DNA from: Bacillota bacterium
GTDB taxonomy: Bacteria; Bacillota_I; Bacilli_A; RF39; UBA660
NCBI GenBank assembly: GCA_003149915.1
Contig: QAMK01000016.1
Span: forward strand, 1 to 12,362
Reading direction: 5' to 3'
DNA length: 12,362 bases
Shown in pieces: positions 1 to 6,050 of this stretch. Under the pieces are notes generated by a model. That model was not told the origin of the DNA and did no database searches. It worked only from the letters and a program-made list of their open reading frames with translations. Every line of letters begins with the position of its first letter. Positions within the stretch are counted from its first letter, which is position 1. Both the position numbers and the translations under genes were made by a program.

Positions 1-456
1 AAAAATCCTAATATATGTGAATATGCTATTATTGAAAGTGCTTTGGTAATTCCAATGAACTTTACCTATAAAATGATAGAGCCAATATTTAATTTATCAT
101 ATTGTTTAATAAGTAAAAAGTGGTTTTCAAAGTTACAATTTAAAAGTTTGAAACTTAAAAACAGTTTGTTTGATCTATATTATGAAGATACTTGTAAAAT
201 TACAAAAGATAATTTAATTGCTTTTATGAAGTCAAATTCTAATTATGAAGCAAAAGATACTCTATCGCATACTAAAGCAAAGGCTCTCGTATTAGTTGGA
301 AGTAAAGAAAGACCTATTATGAAAAAATCAGCAACTAAAATTGTTAATTTAATACCAAATAGTGAACTTGAAGTATTGCAAGGATATTATCACGGAGATA
401 TAAGCATAAATCATGCAGATGATTATGTTGAAAGAGTAAAGAGATTAATCCGTTAA
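1..456 (+). CDS. alpha/beta hydrolase, C-terminal part (5' end outside window)
   Basis: The reading frame is open from base 1, so the true start lies upstream; the first in-frame TTG at 43 is not a believable start. The 151 visible codons end with a typical alpha/beta hydrolase tail: a strand and turn ALVLVGSKERPIM, where the catalytic acid usually sits, then a C-terminal segment with GYYHGD, whose histidine fits the catalytic His, and a closing helix. The nucleophile elbow would lie outside the window, so the catalytic serine cannot be checked. The substrate cannot be told. The gene is very AT-rich, like its downstream neighbours. Its TAA stop (454-456) is itself part of the first hairpin repeat. 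The family call is fairly sure; any narrower function would be a guess. Confidence 0.7.
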   Translation, partial: KNPNICEYAIIESALVIPMNFTYKMIEPIFNLSYCLISKKWFSKLQFKSLKLKNSLFDLYYEDTCKITKDNLIAFMKSNSNYEAKDTLSHTKAKALVLVGSKERPIMKKSATKIVNLIPNSELEVLQGYYHGDISINHADDYVERVKRLIR

Positions 457-493
457 ATTACATTTGATGACTAGTTAAATAAATAGTAATTTG
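454..493 (+). repeat. intergenic hairpin repeat, copy A
   Basis: Outer arm TAAATTAC (454-461) faces GTAATTTG (486-493), with 7 perfect pairs (455-461 with 486-492). One unpaired A (485) separates it from an inner arm ATTTG (462-466) / TAAAT (480-484), which includes one G-T pair. The loop is 13 nt (467-479, beginning ATGACTAG). The same architecture recurs in copies B and D. The hydrolase stop codon is built into the 5' arm. There is no U-run, so it is not an ordinary intrinsic terminator. Confidence 0.75.
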
Positions 494-509
494 AAAGTGA
501 GAGTGTAAT

Positions 510-1157
510 ATGAAAATAGAAATTGGAAAAGAGTTTCCTAAATATTTTAAATCGTCTTATCCTGAAGAATTTGAGTTGTTTTCTCATTTTGAAACAACAT
601 CAGCCATACCACAAGTTTTATTTGCTATTACTACTTGGAAAGAAAATGGAAAACCTAATGTGTGTTTTCACTCTTGGAGTTGTTTTCATGGCGATAAAAC
701 AGCTTTCTTTGTAGTAATGGGTTGCTTATATCAAAAGACACATACTTATTCCAATATAAAAAGAGATAAATGTTTTGCTATTAATTTCTTGCCAATAAGT
801 TATTATGATAAACTAGTCAACACTATTAAACATAATGACTATGAAGATGACGAATTTAAAGTCGGAGATTTTACATTAGAAAAAGGTAAAACAATAAATG
901 CCCCTATTATTAAAGAAGCCTTTATGAATATAGAATGCACACTAAAAGATATACAAGATTTAAGTGGAGCTGGTATTACTTCAATGGTTATAGGACAAGT
1001 GGAACACATTTCTATTGATGAGGAGTATGCACAGGGATATGAAAAACGATATGGTAAAGATGGATTTATGCTACTCGTACCAGCATCACAAAACCTAAAA
1101 ACTGGTGATTCTGGTCAGTCAGGTATTGCAATAGTAGATATAAAAAAATTAGATTAA
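510..1157 (+). CDS. flavin reductase-like, FMN-binding split-barrel protein
   Basis: This 215-residue protein looks like the flavin reductase / DIM6-NTAB family, small split-barrel proteins that bind FMN and usually pass electrons from NAD(P)H to flavin. Supporting blocks are GKPNVCFHSWSCF (about residues 47-59), a hydrophobic strand FFVVMGCLYQKTHTYSNI where flavin contacts and the threonine-bearing turn usually lie, CFAINF, and a late strand MVIGQVEHISID typical of the barrel's closing part. Length is normal for the family and no break is seen. The ATG at 510 is preceded by a weak purine stretch (GAAAGTGAGAG). It sits alone between hairpin copies A and B, which suggests a one-gene cassette rather than an operon with its neighbours. 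Electron partner and substrate cannot be inferred. Confidence 0.75.
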   Translation: MKIEIGKEFPKYFKSSYPEEFELFSHFETTSAIPQVLFAITTWKENGKPNVCFHSWSCFHGDKTAFFVVMGCLYQKTHTYSNIKRDKCFAINFLPISYYDKLVNTIKHNDYEDDEFKVGDFTLEKGKTINAPIIKEAFMNIECTLKDIQDLSGAGITSMVIGQVEHISIDEEYAQGYEKRYGKDGFMLLVPASQNLKTGDSGQSGIAIVDIKKLD

Positions 1158-1162
1158 TAAAA

Positions 1163-1203
1163 CAAATTACAATTTAGTGATTTGTTTAATAAATAGTAAT
1201 TTG
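1163..1203 (+). repeat. intergenic hairpin repeat, copy B (best copy)
   Basis: Perfect 8-bp outer arms CAAATTAC (1163-1170) / GTAATTTG (1196-1203), one A-A mismatch (1171/1195), perfect 5-bp inner arms ATTTA (1172-1176) / TAAAT (1190-1194) and a 13-nt loop starting GTGATTTG. It begins 5 nt after the stop of the flavin-reductase-like gene and ends 14 nt before the next start codon. Confidence 0.8.
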
Positions 1204-1217
1204 TAAGGAGGTATTGT

Positions 1218-1412
1218 ATGTTAATTACAGGAATTTTAATTACAATAGTTGCATTTTTTATGATTTTAGTTCCTCAATTTTTTATGGAACTTAAAAGTCC
1301 TAGAATACCAGATAAATTATTAAAAAATCCTAAAATGAAAATTGTTCTTAGAATATGGGGCAGCATTTTTGTAATAGTAGGAATTTTATTAATTGTTTTC
1401 TCAATTATTTAA
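1218..1412 (+). CDS. small two-helix membrane protein
   Basis: A 64-residue protein of unknown function. It has two hydrophobic segments, about residues 2-22 and 43-63. Between them lies a basic loop rich in Lys, Arg and Pro (LKSPRIPDKLLKNPKMK), so both ends probably face the same side with a cytoplasmic loop. A very strong ribosome site, AAGGAGGT (1204-1211), lies six bases before the ATG, so the start is well supported and expression is probably high. It is flanked by hairpin copies B and C. I do not recognise a family with certainty; small DUF6199-like membrane proteins are one possibility. No catalytic or binding motif is visible. Confidence 0.65.
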   Translation: MLITGILITIVAFFMILVPQFFMELKSPRIPDKLLKNPKMKIVLRIWGSIFVIVGILLIVFSII

Positions 1413-1415
1413 TAG

Positions 1416-1454
1416 CAAATTACAATTTATGGAGTTGATAATAAATGAATAAAG
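1416..1454 (+). repeat. intergenic hairpin repeat, copy C (right arm lost)
   Basis: The left outer arm CAAATTAC (1416-1423), the spacer A and the inner arms ATTTA (1425-1429) / TAAAT (1442-1446) match copy B, with a 12-nt loop. The right outer arm, expected to read GTAATTTG, is replaced by bases that form the start of the next gene (ATG at 1445). Only the inner 5-bp stem can form. The loop also holds GGAG (1431-1434), which can serve as ribosome site for that gene. Confidence 0.6.
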
Positions 1455-1691
1455 AAATATTATATATCTAATATAGATAAAGTCCATACTACTGAAATGG
1501 GTATTGATAGGATTAAGAGAAATCTTAAATTAGATACTAATGATGTAGTTGAATATTGTAAAAATAAGATATTGGATAAAAACTGTGCTATTTATAAAAA
1601 GGGAAAGAATTGGTATTGTGAAATTGGTAATATAAAAATAACTATTAACTCATATAGTTACACAATTATAACAGCACACATTTTTAACTAA
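1445..1691 (+). pseudogene. DUF3781 protein gene with apparent +1 frameshift
   Basis: From 1497 the frame gives a clear DUF3781 protein, a small family of unknown function in Bacillota: RIKRNLKLDT, DVVEYCKNKILD, KGKNWYCEIGN and the closing SYSYTIITAH. Upstream codons in the same frame continue the match (SNIDKVHTTE, about 1467-1496) but hold no start. A good start does exist in another frame: ATG at 1445 with GGAG ten bases before it, reading MNKEILY and then hitting TAA at 1469. Removing one base in the AT repeat near 1463-1467 would join them into a full protein of about 81 residues. I therefore read it as a one-base insertion, or a sequencing error. Translation from ATG 1497 would lose the conserved N-terminus and has no ribosome site. 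Confidence 0.7.
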
Positions 1692-1729
1692 ATTACGATT
1701 TAATGATTTGTGAAATAAATGGTTATTTA
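1689..1729 (+). repeat. intergenic hairpin repeat, copy D
   Basis: Outer arms TAAATTAC (1689-1696) / GTTATTTA (1722-1729) pair with a single mismatch. A G-G mismatch (1697/1721), inner arms ATTTA (1698-1702) / TAAAT (1716-1720) and a 13-nt loop starting ATGATTTG follow. The outermost pair is T-A where copy B has C-G, so pairing is kept although the bases changed. The DUF3781 stop codon forms the first three bases. Confidence 0.75.
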
Positions 1730-1919
1730 TCAGAATAGTATCATTCTTATTGGAATTTTCTTAACTAGGAAAATTTAAAGCTATTTACTAATGAGTTGGA
1801 GTAAAAATTATAGATAAATTGATTGATATAGAAAATTGTTTTTTATGACATAATTATCTAAATGATAAATAGTAACTGAATAGAAAAAAGTAGTATATGA
1901 ATAATTGGGTGATTAAATA
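1730..1919. other. non-coding AT-rich gap with a possible half-repeat
   Basis: No convincing gene is present. A short frame beginning near 1810 reads IIDKLIDIENCFL, stops at TGA, then continues HNYLNDK to a TAG; it could be a decayed cassette but matches nothing I know. At 1866-1878 the sequence TAAATAGTAACTG resembles the right half of the hairpin repeat, without a matching left half. Confidence 0.3.
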
Positions 1920-2576
1920 ATGAAAATAAGTGATTTGAATCCAGAATATGACAAATTACAACAAGAATATGGTGCTAAAGAATTATCATCAATATATAAT
2001 GGTGGGTGTACAAAGAATCCGGACATTTGCTTTGTGTTTATGAATCCAACTGGAAGAAATGTTGCTTCTGCCCCTAATTGGAAAGGTAGAAGATCTCCAT
2101 GGATAGGGACTAAAAACATATGGAAATTATTTTATAGAATCGGATTATTAAATGAAAGAATATACGAAGAAATTCAAAGAAAAAAACCACAAGAATGGGA
2201 CGAAAAGTTTGCTGATTTAGTATATGATGATGTAGAACAGCATAAATATTTTATAACTAATCTTGGAAAGTGTACTCAAGTGGATGCAAGGGTATTACCA
2301 AATTTAGTTTACAGTCAATATCTTGATTTGTTGTGTAAGGAAATTGAAATAATTAATCCTAAGATAATTATAACTTTTGGAAATCAAGTTAGCTCTATTG
2401 TATTAAATAAAAATGTATCAGTATCACAATGTAGAAAACAAAGTTTTTCTAAGAAGATTGCAGAAAAAAATTATCGTATATATCCGGTTTATTATCCTAT
2501 TGGAAATGGCACGATGAATATAGACAAAGCAATAGAAGATTTAAATTATATTATAAAAACGAATTTTAAAAGTTAA
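1920..2576 (+). CDS. uracil-DNA glycosylase superfamily protein
   Basis: A 218-residue protein with the layout of the UDG superfamily, enzymes that remove uracil or related bases from DNA. Visible blocks in order are FVFMNPTGRN (residues 38-47), in the place of the glycosylase motif that usually reads GxxPG; RSPWIGTKNIWKLFYRIGLL (58-77); FITNLGKCTQ (111-120), matching the family's TNxxKC block; IIITFGNQ (149-156); and YPVYYPIGNGTMN (188-200), in the place of the second catalytic motif that normally begins with HP. The catalytic Asp/Glu and the usual His are not clearly present, so it may be a divergent or non-canonical member. GGTGAT (1909-1914) precedes the ATG. It shares the low GC of the cassette-like genes to its left and no clean hairpin follows it. 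Confidence 0.65.
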   Translation: MKISDLNPEYDKLQQEYGAKELSSIYNGGCTKNPDICFVFMNPTGRNVASAPNWKGRRSPWIGTKNIWKLFYRIGLLNERIYEEIQRKKPQEWDEKFADLVYDDVEQHKYFITNLGKCTQVDARVLPNLVYSQYLDLLCKEIEIINPKIIITFGNQVSSIVLNKNVSVSQCRKQSFSKKIAEKNYRIYPVYYPIGNGTMNIDKAIEDLNYIIKTNFKS

Positions 2577-2645
2577 AAAGCTGTCGATTATTCTGGGAGA
2601 TAATCCAAGAAATTGTGTAGACCGTCTTATAATTTATAAAGTAAT

Positions 2646-2969
2646 TTAAGAGGGGAAAGTTATCATAATTTACTGTTGGAAAATTGTACAAGTCAACGAT
2701 TGAATCAGTATCATATGGAACCAACTGGTTTTGTTGAAAAGAACGGGTATCGTTTTTCTTGTGGTTGGCAATTAGAAATGCCTGGTATTAAGGACGAACA
2801 CTATAAAATTGTGCCAATTATCGATGGTCAACTTAATTTGGCTTATTTTGAACAATTGTGTTATATTTACGATAAAGATAGTCGCGAAGTAGGTATGTGT
2901 TTTGTTGAATTGTTACCGGGAGTTTACAATCGAAAAATCGATGGTAAATTATTACTTAAGAAAATTTAA
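2646..2969 (+). pseudogene. lipocalin-like (AttH/CrtC-type) gene fragment, 5' end missing
   Basis: The frame is open from 2640 (after a TAA at 2637-2639) to the TAA at 2967-2969. It has no good start codon: the first candidate, TTG at 2676, lies 20 bases after AGGGG. The protein looks like the C-terminal part of a larger beta-rich domain: QYHMEPTGFVEKNGYRF, CGWQLEMPG, DGQLNLAYFEQLCYIYD and finally VGMCFVELLPGVYN. The last block resembles the GxGYxELTGY end of AttH/CrtC-type lipocalins, though I hold that family call only moderately. Base composition changes close to its beginning, so the 5' half was probably lost when the AT-rich segment on the left arrived. The stop is 16 bases before the next gene, so the two were likely one operon. 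Confidence 0.5.
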
Positions 2970-2985
2970 ATAGGAAGTGGTTGTT

Positions 2986-3996
2986 ATGAAAAGATTATTT
3001 ATCGTTACAGGGGCTAATGGGTTTTTGGGAAACAATATCATTCGGCAATTGGAACAAAATCCAGAAAATGAGATTCGTGCTCTTGTTTTACCAAACGATA
3101 AGGTTCATTCTTTGGAAGGTTTGCGGTGTCAAATTTATTATGGTGATGTTACGAAAAAGGAAACTTTACAGGAAATTTTTTCGAATCTAGAAGATAGGGA
3201 ATTGTTTGTGATTCATTGTGCTGCTATCGTGTACATTAAGTCTAAATACAATCCGATGGTTTACGAAGTGAATGTGAATGGGACTAAGAATGTTATCGAT
3301 TTGGTATTGGAAAGTGGTGCTAAGATGGTATATGTCAGCAGTGTTCATGCTCTTCCTGAAAAGCCGAATCGGGAAGTGATTACAGAAATTACTGATTTTG
3401 ATCCGGAGAAGGTAAAAGGAGAATATGCCAAAACGAAAGCAGAGACTGCCGCTTATGTTTTGAAAATGGTAAAAGAAAAGAATTTGAATGCTTGTATTGT
3501 TCATCCATCTGGAATTATTGGTCCTTACGATTTTGGTCGTAGTCATTTGACACAAATGATGATCGATTTTGCAAATGGTAGACTAAAAGCATGTGTCAAT
3601 GGTGGATATGATTTTGTCGATGTTAGAGATGTTGCAGATGGTGTTATTCGTGCTTGTGATTTAGGAAGACCGGGTGAATGCTACATTCTTTCTAATCGTT
3701 ATGTTCCGGTAAAAGAGTTATTGGATACGGTCAGTGAAGTTCGTCATACCAAAAAGATTCGGACCGTTTTACCGATGTGGTTAGCAAAATTAACAGCACC
3801 ATTATCTGAAATTTACTATGCGATTTTGAAACAACCACCACTTTATACGAGATATTCTTTGTATACGTTAACTTCCAATTCGAATTTTTCTAATGAAAAA
3901 GCAAAACGAGAACTTGGATATCAAAACCGTGACTTTCATCAAACAATCGCTGATACAATCGCTTGGTTAGAGGAACATCATAGAATTCGTTCTTAA
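2986..3996 (+). CDS. NAD-dependent epimerase/dehydratase (extended SDR)
   Basis: A 336-residue extended short-chain dehydrogenase/reductase. The N-terminal Rossmann motif TGANGFLG (residues 8-15) binds the nucleotide. GDVT (53-56) and HCAA (77-80) are typical cofactor-contact loops. SSV (118-120) with YAKTK (147-151) give the Ser-Tyr-Lys catalytic set. HPSGIIGPYDFGRS (about 175-188) matches the dihydroflavonol-reductase-like branch. The product is probably a cytoplasmic reductase or epimerase of a sugar nucleotide or small carbonyl compound; the substrate cannot be read. I take ATG 2986, which has AGGAAG eight bases before it, over the upstream in-frame GTG at 2977. It follows the lipocalin-like fragment by 16 bases, so its original promoter may have been lost with that gene's 5' end. 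A terminator follows directly. Confidence 0.85.
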   Translation: MKRLFIVTGANGFLGNNIIRQLEQNPENEIRALVLPNDKVHSLEGLRCQIYYGDVTKKETLQEIFSNLEDRELFVIHCAAIVYIKSKYNPMVYEVNVNGTKNVIDLVLESGAKMVYVSSVHALPEKPNREVITEITDFDPEKVKGEYAKTKAETAAYVLKMVKEKNLNACIVHPSGIIGPYDFGRSHLTQMMIDFANGRLKACVNGGYDFVDVRDVADGVIRACDLGRPGECYILSNRYVPVKELLDTVSEVRHTKKIRTVLPMWLAKLTAPLSEIYYAILKQPPLYTRYSLYTLTSNSNFSNEKAKRELGYQNRDFHQTIADTIAWLEEHHRIRS

Positions 3997-4029
3997 ACAA
4001 TTGCATAAATTTGGCAATTGTTTTTTTTA
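3995..4029 (+). terminator. intrinsic terminator after the SDR gene
   Basis: Arms ACAATTGC (3997-4004) and GCAATTGT (4014-4021) pair perfectly, extendable by A-U pairs outward, with a 9-nt loop and a run of eight T (4021-4028). The stem overlaps the SDR stop codon. Confidence 0.85.
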
Positions 4030-4035
4030 TGAAAA

Positions 4036-4067
4036 TTGTTTATAAGAACAAATGTTCGTGGTATAAT
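4036..4067 (+). promoter_or_regulatory. LexA (SOS) box inside an extended -10 promoter
   Basis: GAACAAATGTTCG (4046-4058) matches the Gram-positive LexA/DinR box CGAACRNRYGTTYG at 13 of 14 positions; only the leading C is A. It lies just upstream of TATAAT (4062-4067), which is preceded by TGG (4059-4061) and so forms an extended -10. A bound repressor would cover the promoter. It controls the Y-family polymerase gene starting at 4084. Confidence 0.88.
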
Positions 4068-4083
4068 AATTTTGGTGATAGAA

Positions 4084-5580
4084 ATGGAACGGTTGTATGC
4101 TTGTATCGATTTGAAGAGTTTTTATGCATCAGTTGAATGTATCGAAAGAGGATTTGATCCGTTGACTACAAATTTGGTTGTGGCTGATTCTTCTAGAACG
4201 GAGAAGACCATTTGTTTAGCGGTTTCTCCCTCTTTGAAACAATATGGGATTGGTGGTAGGGCAAGATTATTTGAAGTCGTTGCTAAAGTAAAAGAAATCA
4301 ATCAGATTCGAAAACGAAAAAATCATAACCGGTCATTTTGTGGTAGTTCTTATGATGACAATGTACTAAAAAAGGATACCACTAAAAAATTAGATTTCAT
4401 TATTGCGCCACCTAGGATGGCACATTATATGGATACTTCTGCTAAAGTTTATCGTACTTATTTAAAGTATTTAGCGCCGGAAGATATTTATGTTTATTCC
4501 ATCGATGAAATTTTTTGTGAAATTACGCACTATTTAAAGTACAATCATTGTTCGGCTACAGAATTTCTTACTAAGATGATTTTAGATGTCTATCAGACGG
4601 TTGGCATTACGGCTACGGCAGGGATTGGTACGAATCTGTTTTTGGCAAAAGTAGCGATGGATGTTGTGGCAAAACATGTCGAAGCAAATGAAGCGGGAGT
4701 CCGTATCGCTTTTTTAGATGAGGCATCTTATCGGAAATTGATTTGGTCGCATCAACCGATTACAGATATTTGGAGAGTAGGGCGCGGGACTGCTAAGAGG
4801 CTTGCTCGTTATGGTCTATGCACGATGGGAGATGTTGCTAGATGTTCTATACACAATGAAGATTTATTGTATCGTTTGTTTGGTGTCAATGCCGAACTTT
4901 TAATTGACCATGCTTGGGGCTATGAACCGTGTACATTGGAGCAGATTCGTTCTTTTCAACCATCCTCTAAAAGCATTCATTCCGGTCAAGTTTTACAAGA
5001 TCCATACGATTATCAGAAGACAAAATTAGTCGTTCGCGAAATGGCGGATGCCTTAGCACTCGAGTTGGTGTCGAAAGGTGCAGTAACAGAGCAACTTACT
5101 TTGACGATTGGATATGATGTAGAAAATTTAACGAATCCTAAAATTTCTTATTCTGGTGAAGTTACATATGATGGATATGGTAGAAAAATTCCGAAGCATT
5201 CACACGGAACGATACATCTAGAAAGAGCGACTGCATCTTCTAAACGAATTATGGATGGATTCGTATCTTTGTATGATCAAATTGTCCAAAAAAGTTTATT
5301 GGTGCGGCGGATTTATCTGAATGCCGTTCAATTGGACGAGAGTTCCACCTCTTCCTCTCAGGAACATTATCAACAACTAAATTTATTTACTAGTGCCGAA
5401 GAGCAAGTGCGTGACTTTGAACAAAAGAGAAAGATGGAGAAGGAAGAACAGGATTTGCAGGCTACAGTTTTAAAGTTGAAGGGAAAGTACGGAAAAAATT
5501 CTATTTTAAAAGGAATGGATTTGGAAAGTGGTGCTACGACGATGATGCGAAATCGTCAGATTGGAGGACATCATGAATAG
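4084..5580 (+). CDS. Y-family translesion DNA polymerase (UmuC/UvrX-like)
   Basis: A 498-residue Y-family polymerase, which copies damaged DNA templates with low fidelity. The palm begins IDLKSFYASVE with catalytic Asp9. The second metal-binding motif is SIDE (139-142, Asp141 and Glu142). The thumb has a helix-hairpin-helix around 228-252, WRVGRGTAKRLARYGL, and a little-finger domain follows. Near the C-terminus, QLNLF (431-435) fits the beta-clamp binding consensus QLxLF. A lysine- and glutamate-rich helix follows. Length and domain order fit the UvrX/YqjW group common in Bacillota. I chose ATG 4084, just after GGTGATA, because an upstream TTG would lie inside the promoter. A LexA box covers the promoter, and the 3' end overlaps the next gene by 8 bases, so the pair is an SOS operon. 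Confidence 0.92.
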   Translation: MERLYACIDLKSFYASVECIERGFDPLTTNLVVADSSRTEKTICLAVSPSLKQYGIGGRARLFEVVAKVKEINQIRKRKNHNRSFCGSSYDDNVLKKDTTKKLDFIIAPPRMAHYMDTSAKVYRTYLKYLAPEDIYVYSIDEIFCEITHYLKYNHCSATEFLTKMILDVYQTVGITATAGIGTNLFLAKVAMDVVAKHVEANEAGVRIAFLDEASYRKLIWSHQPITDIWRVGRGTAKRLARYGLCTMGDVARCSIHNEDLLYRLFGVNAELLIDHAWGYEPCTLEQIRSFQPSSKSIHSGQVLQDPYDYQKTKLVVREMADALALELVSKGAVTEQLTLTIGYDVENLTNPKISYSGEVTYDGYGRKIPKHSHGTIHLERATASSKRIMDGFVSLYDQIVQKSLLVRRIYLNAVQLDESSTSSSQEHYQQLNLFTSAEEQVRDFEQKRKMEKEEQDLQATVLKLKGKYGKNSILKGMDLESGATTMMRNRQIGGHHE

Positions 5581-5980
5581 TTACGATGATATTATTAATT
5601 TGCCGAGACCAATTTCTAAAAGGCCACCGATGTCGATGAATCAAAGAGCGGCACAGTTTGCTCCATTTTCAGCCTTGATAGGTTATTCTGAAAAAATTGC
5701 TGATGTCTCTAAAATTTTGGATTCCAAAATTGAACTAACAGAAGAAAGAATGGCAGAGATCAATCGTAAGATTCAGATGATTCAAGAAAAGTTGGATTCA
5801 AAACCAACCGTTACGATTACCTATTTTGTGTCTACTCGCAGTAAAGAGACGGGATTTTATCAAAGAAATTCTACTAAAGTTAAAAAAATCGATTCTTTTC
5901 AGCAACAACTACTTTTAGACGATAATACGTATGTTTCTTTTGCGGATATCATTGATATTACTGGCTCTTGTTTCGAGTAG
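5573..5980 (+). CDS. YolD-like protein, partner of the Y-family polymerase
   Basis: A 135-residue protein of the type that repeatedly follows UvrX/UmuC-like polymerases in Bacillota. The hallmark block is MNQRAAQFAPFSALIGY (about residues 21-37), comparable to the KWAPFAAL region of YolD-like proteins. A helical, charged stretch follows (about 43-77), probably a coiled coil, and then a beta-rich C-terminal half. Its exact role is not established; by position it is likely an accessory factor of the error-prone polymerase. The start at 5573 has GGAGG (5563-5567) five bases before it and overlaps the polymerase stop by 8 bases, which indicates translational coupling and shared LexA control. No clear terminator follows. 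Confidence 0.7.
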   Translation: MNSYDDIINLPRPISKRPPMSMNQRAAQFAPFSALIGYSEKIADVSKILDSKIELTEERMAEINRKIQMIQEKLDSKPTVTITYFVSTRSKETGFYQRNSTKVKKIDSFQQQLLLDDNTYVSFADIIDITGSCFE

Positions 5981-6014
5981 TTGCCATACTAACTATATTT
6001 GCTTGTGGTTGATA

Positions 6015-6023
6015 TGATATAAT
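6015..6023 (+). promoter_or_regulatory. extended -10 promoter element for the DUF1287 gene
   Basis: TGATATAAT is a full extended -10, 28 bases before the ATG at 6051. No good -35 hexamer is visible at the usual distance. The identical element occurs at 9979-9987. Confidence 0.6.
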
Positions 6024-6050
6024 GGAGATACCGATTGGTTGGTGATATTG

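Noticed and set aside
43..456. Hydrolase gene starting at TTG 43
   Set aside because: The frame is open to base 1 without a stop and has no ribosome site before 43, so the gene continues beyond the window.
454..493. Canonical integron attC sites
   Set aside because: Copy A contains GTTAAAT, which fits GTTRRRY, but B, C and D do not, and the matching RYYYAAC box is absent. No integrase is visible, so only a cassette-like analogy is kept.
523..714. Small + strand frame within the flavin-reductase-like gene
   Set aside because: It overlaps a well-supported gene in another frame and its protein has no recognisable features.
454..1729. Hairpin repeats as a CRISPR array or as intrinsic terminators
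   Set aside because: The units are separated by full genes of different lengths, not by uniform spacers. The stems are AT-rich and lack a downstream T run, so they are neither CRISPR repeats nor normal terminators.
3187..3555. Minus-strand frame of 122 codons inside the SDR gene
   Set aside because: It is antisense to a clear dehydrogenase, has no ribosome site, and looks like a composition shadow.
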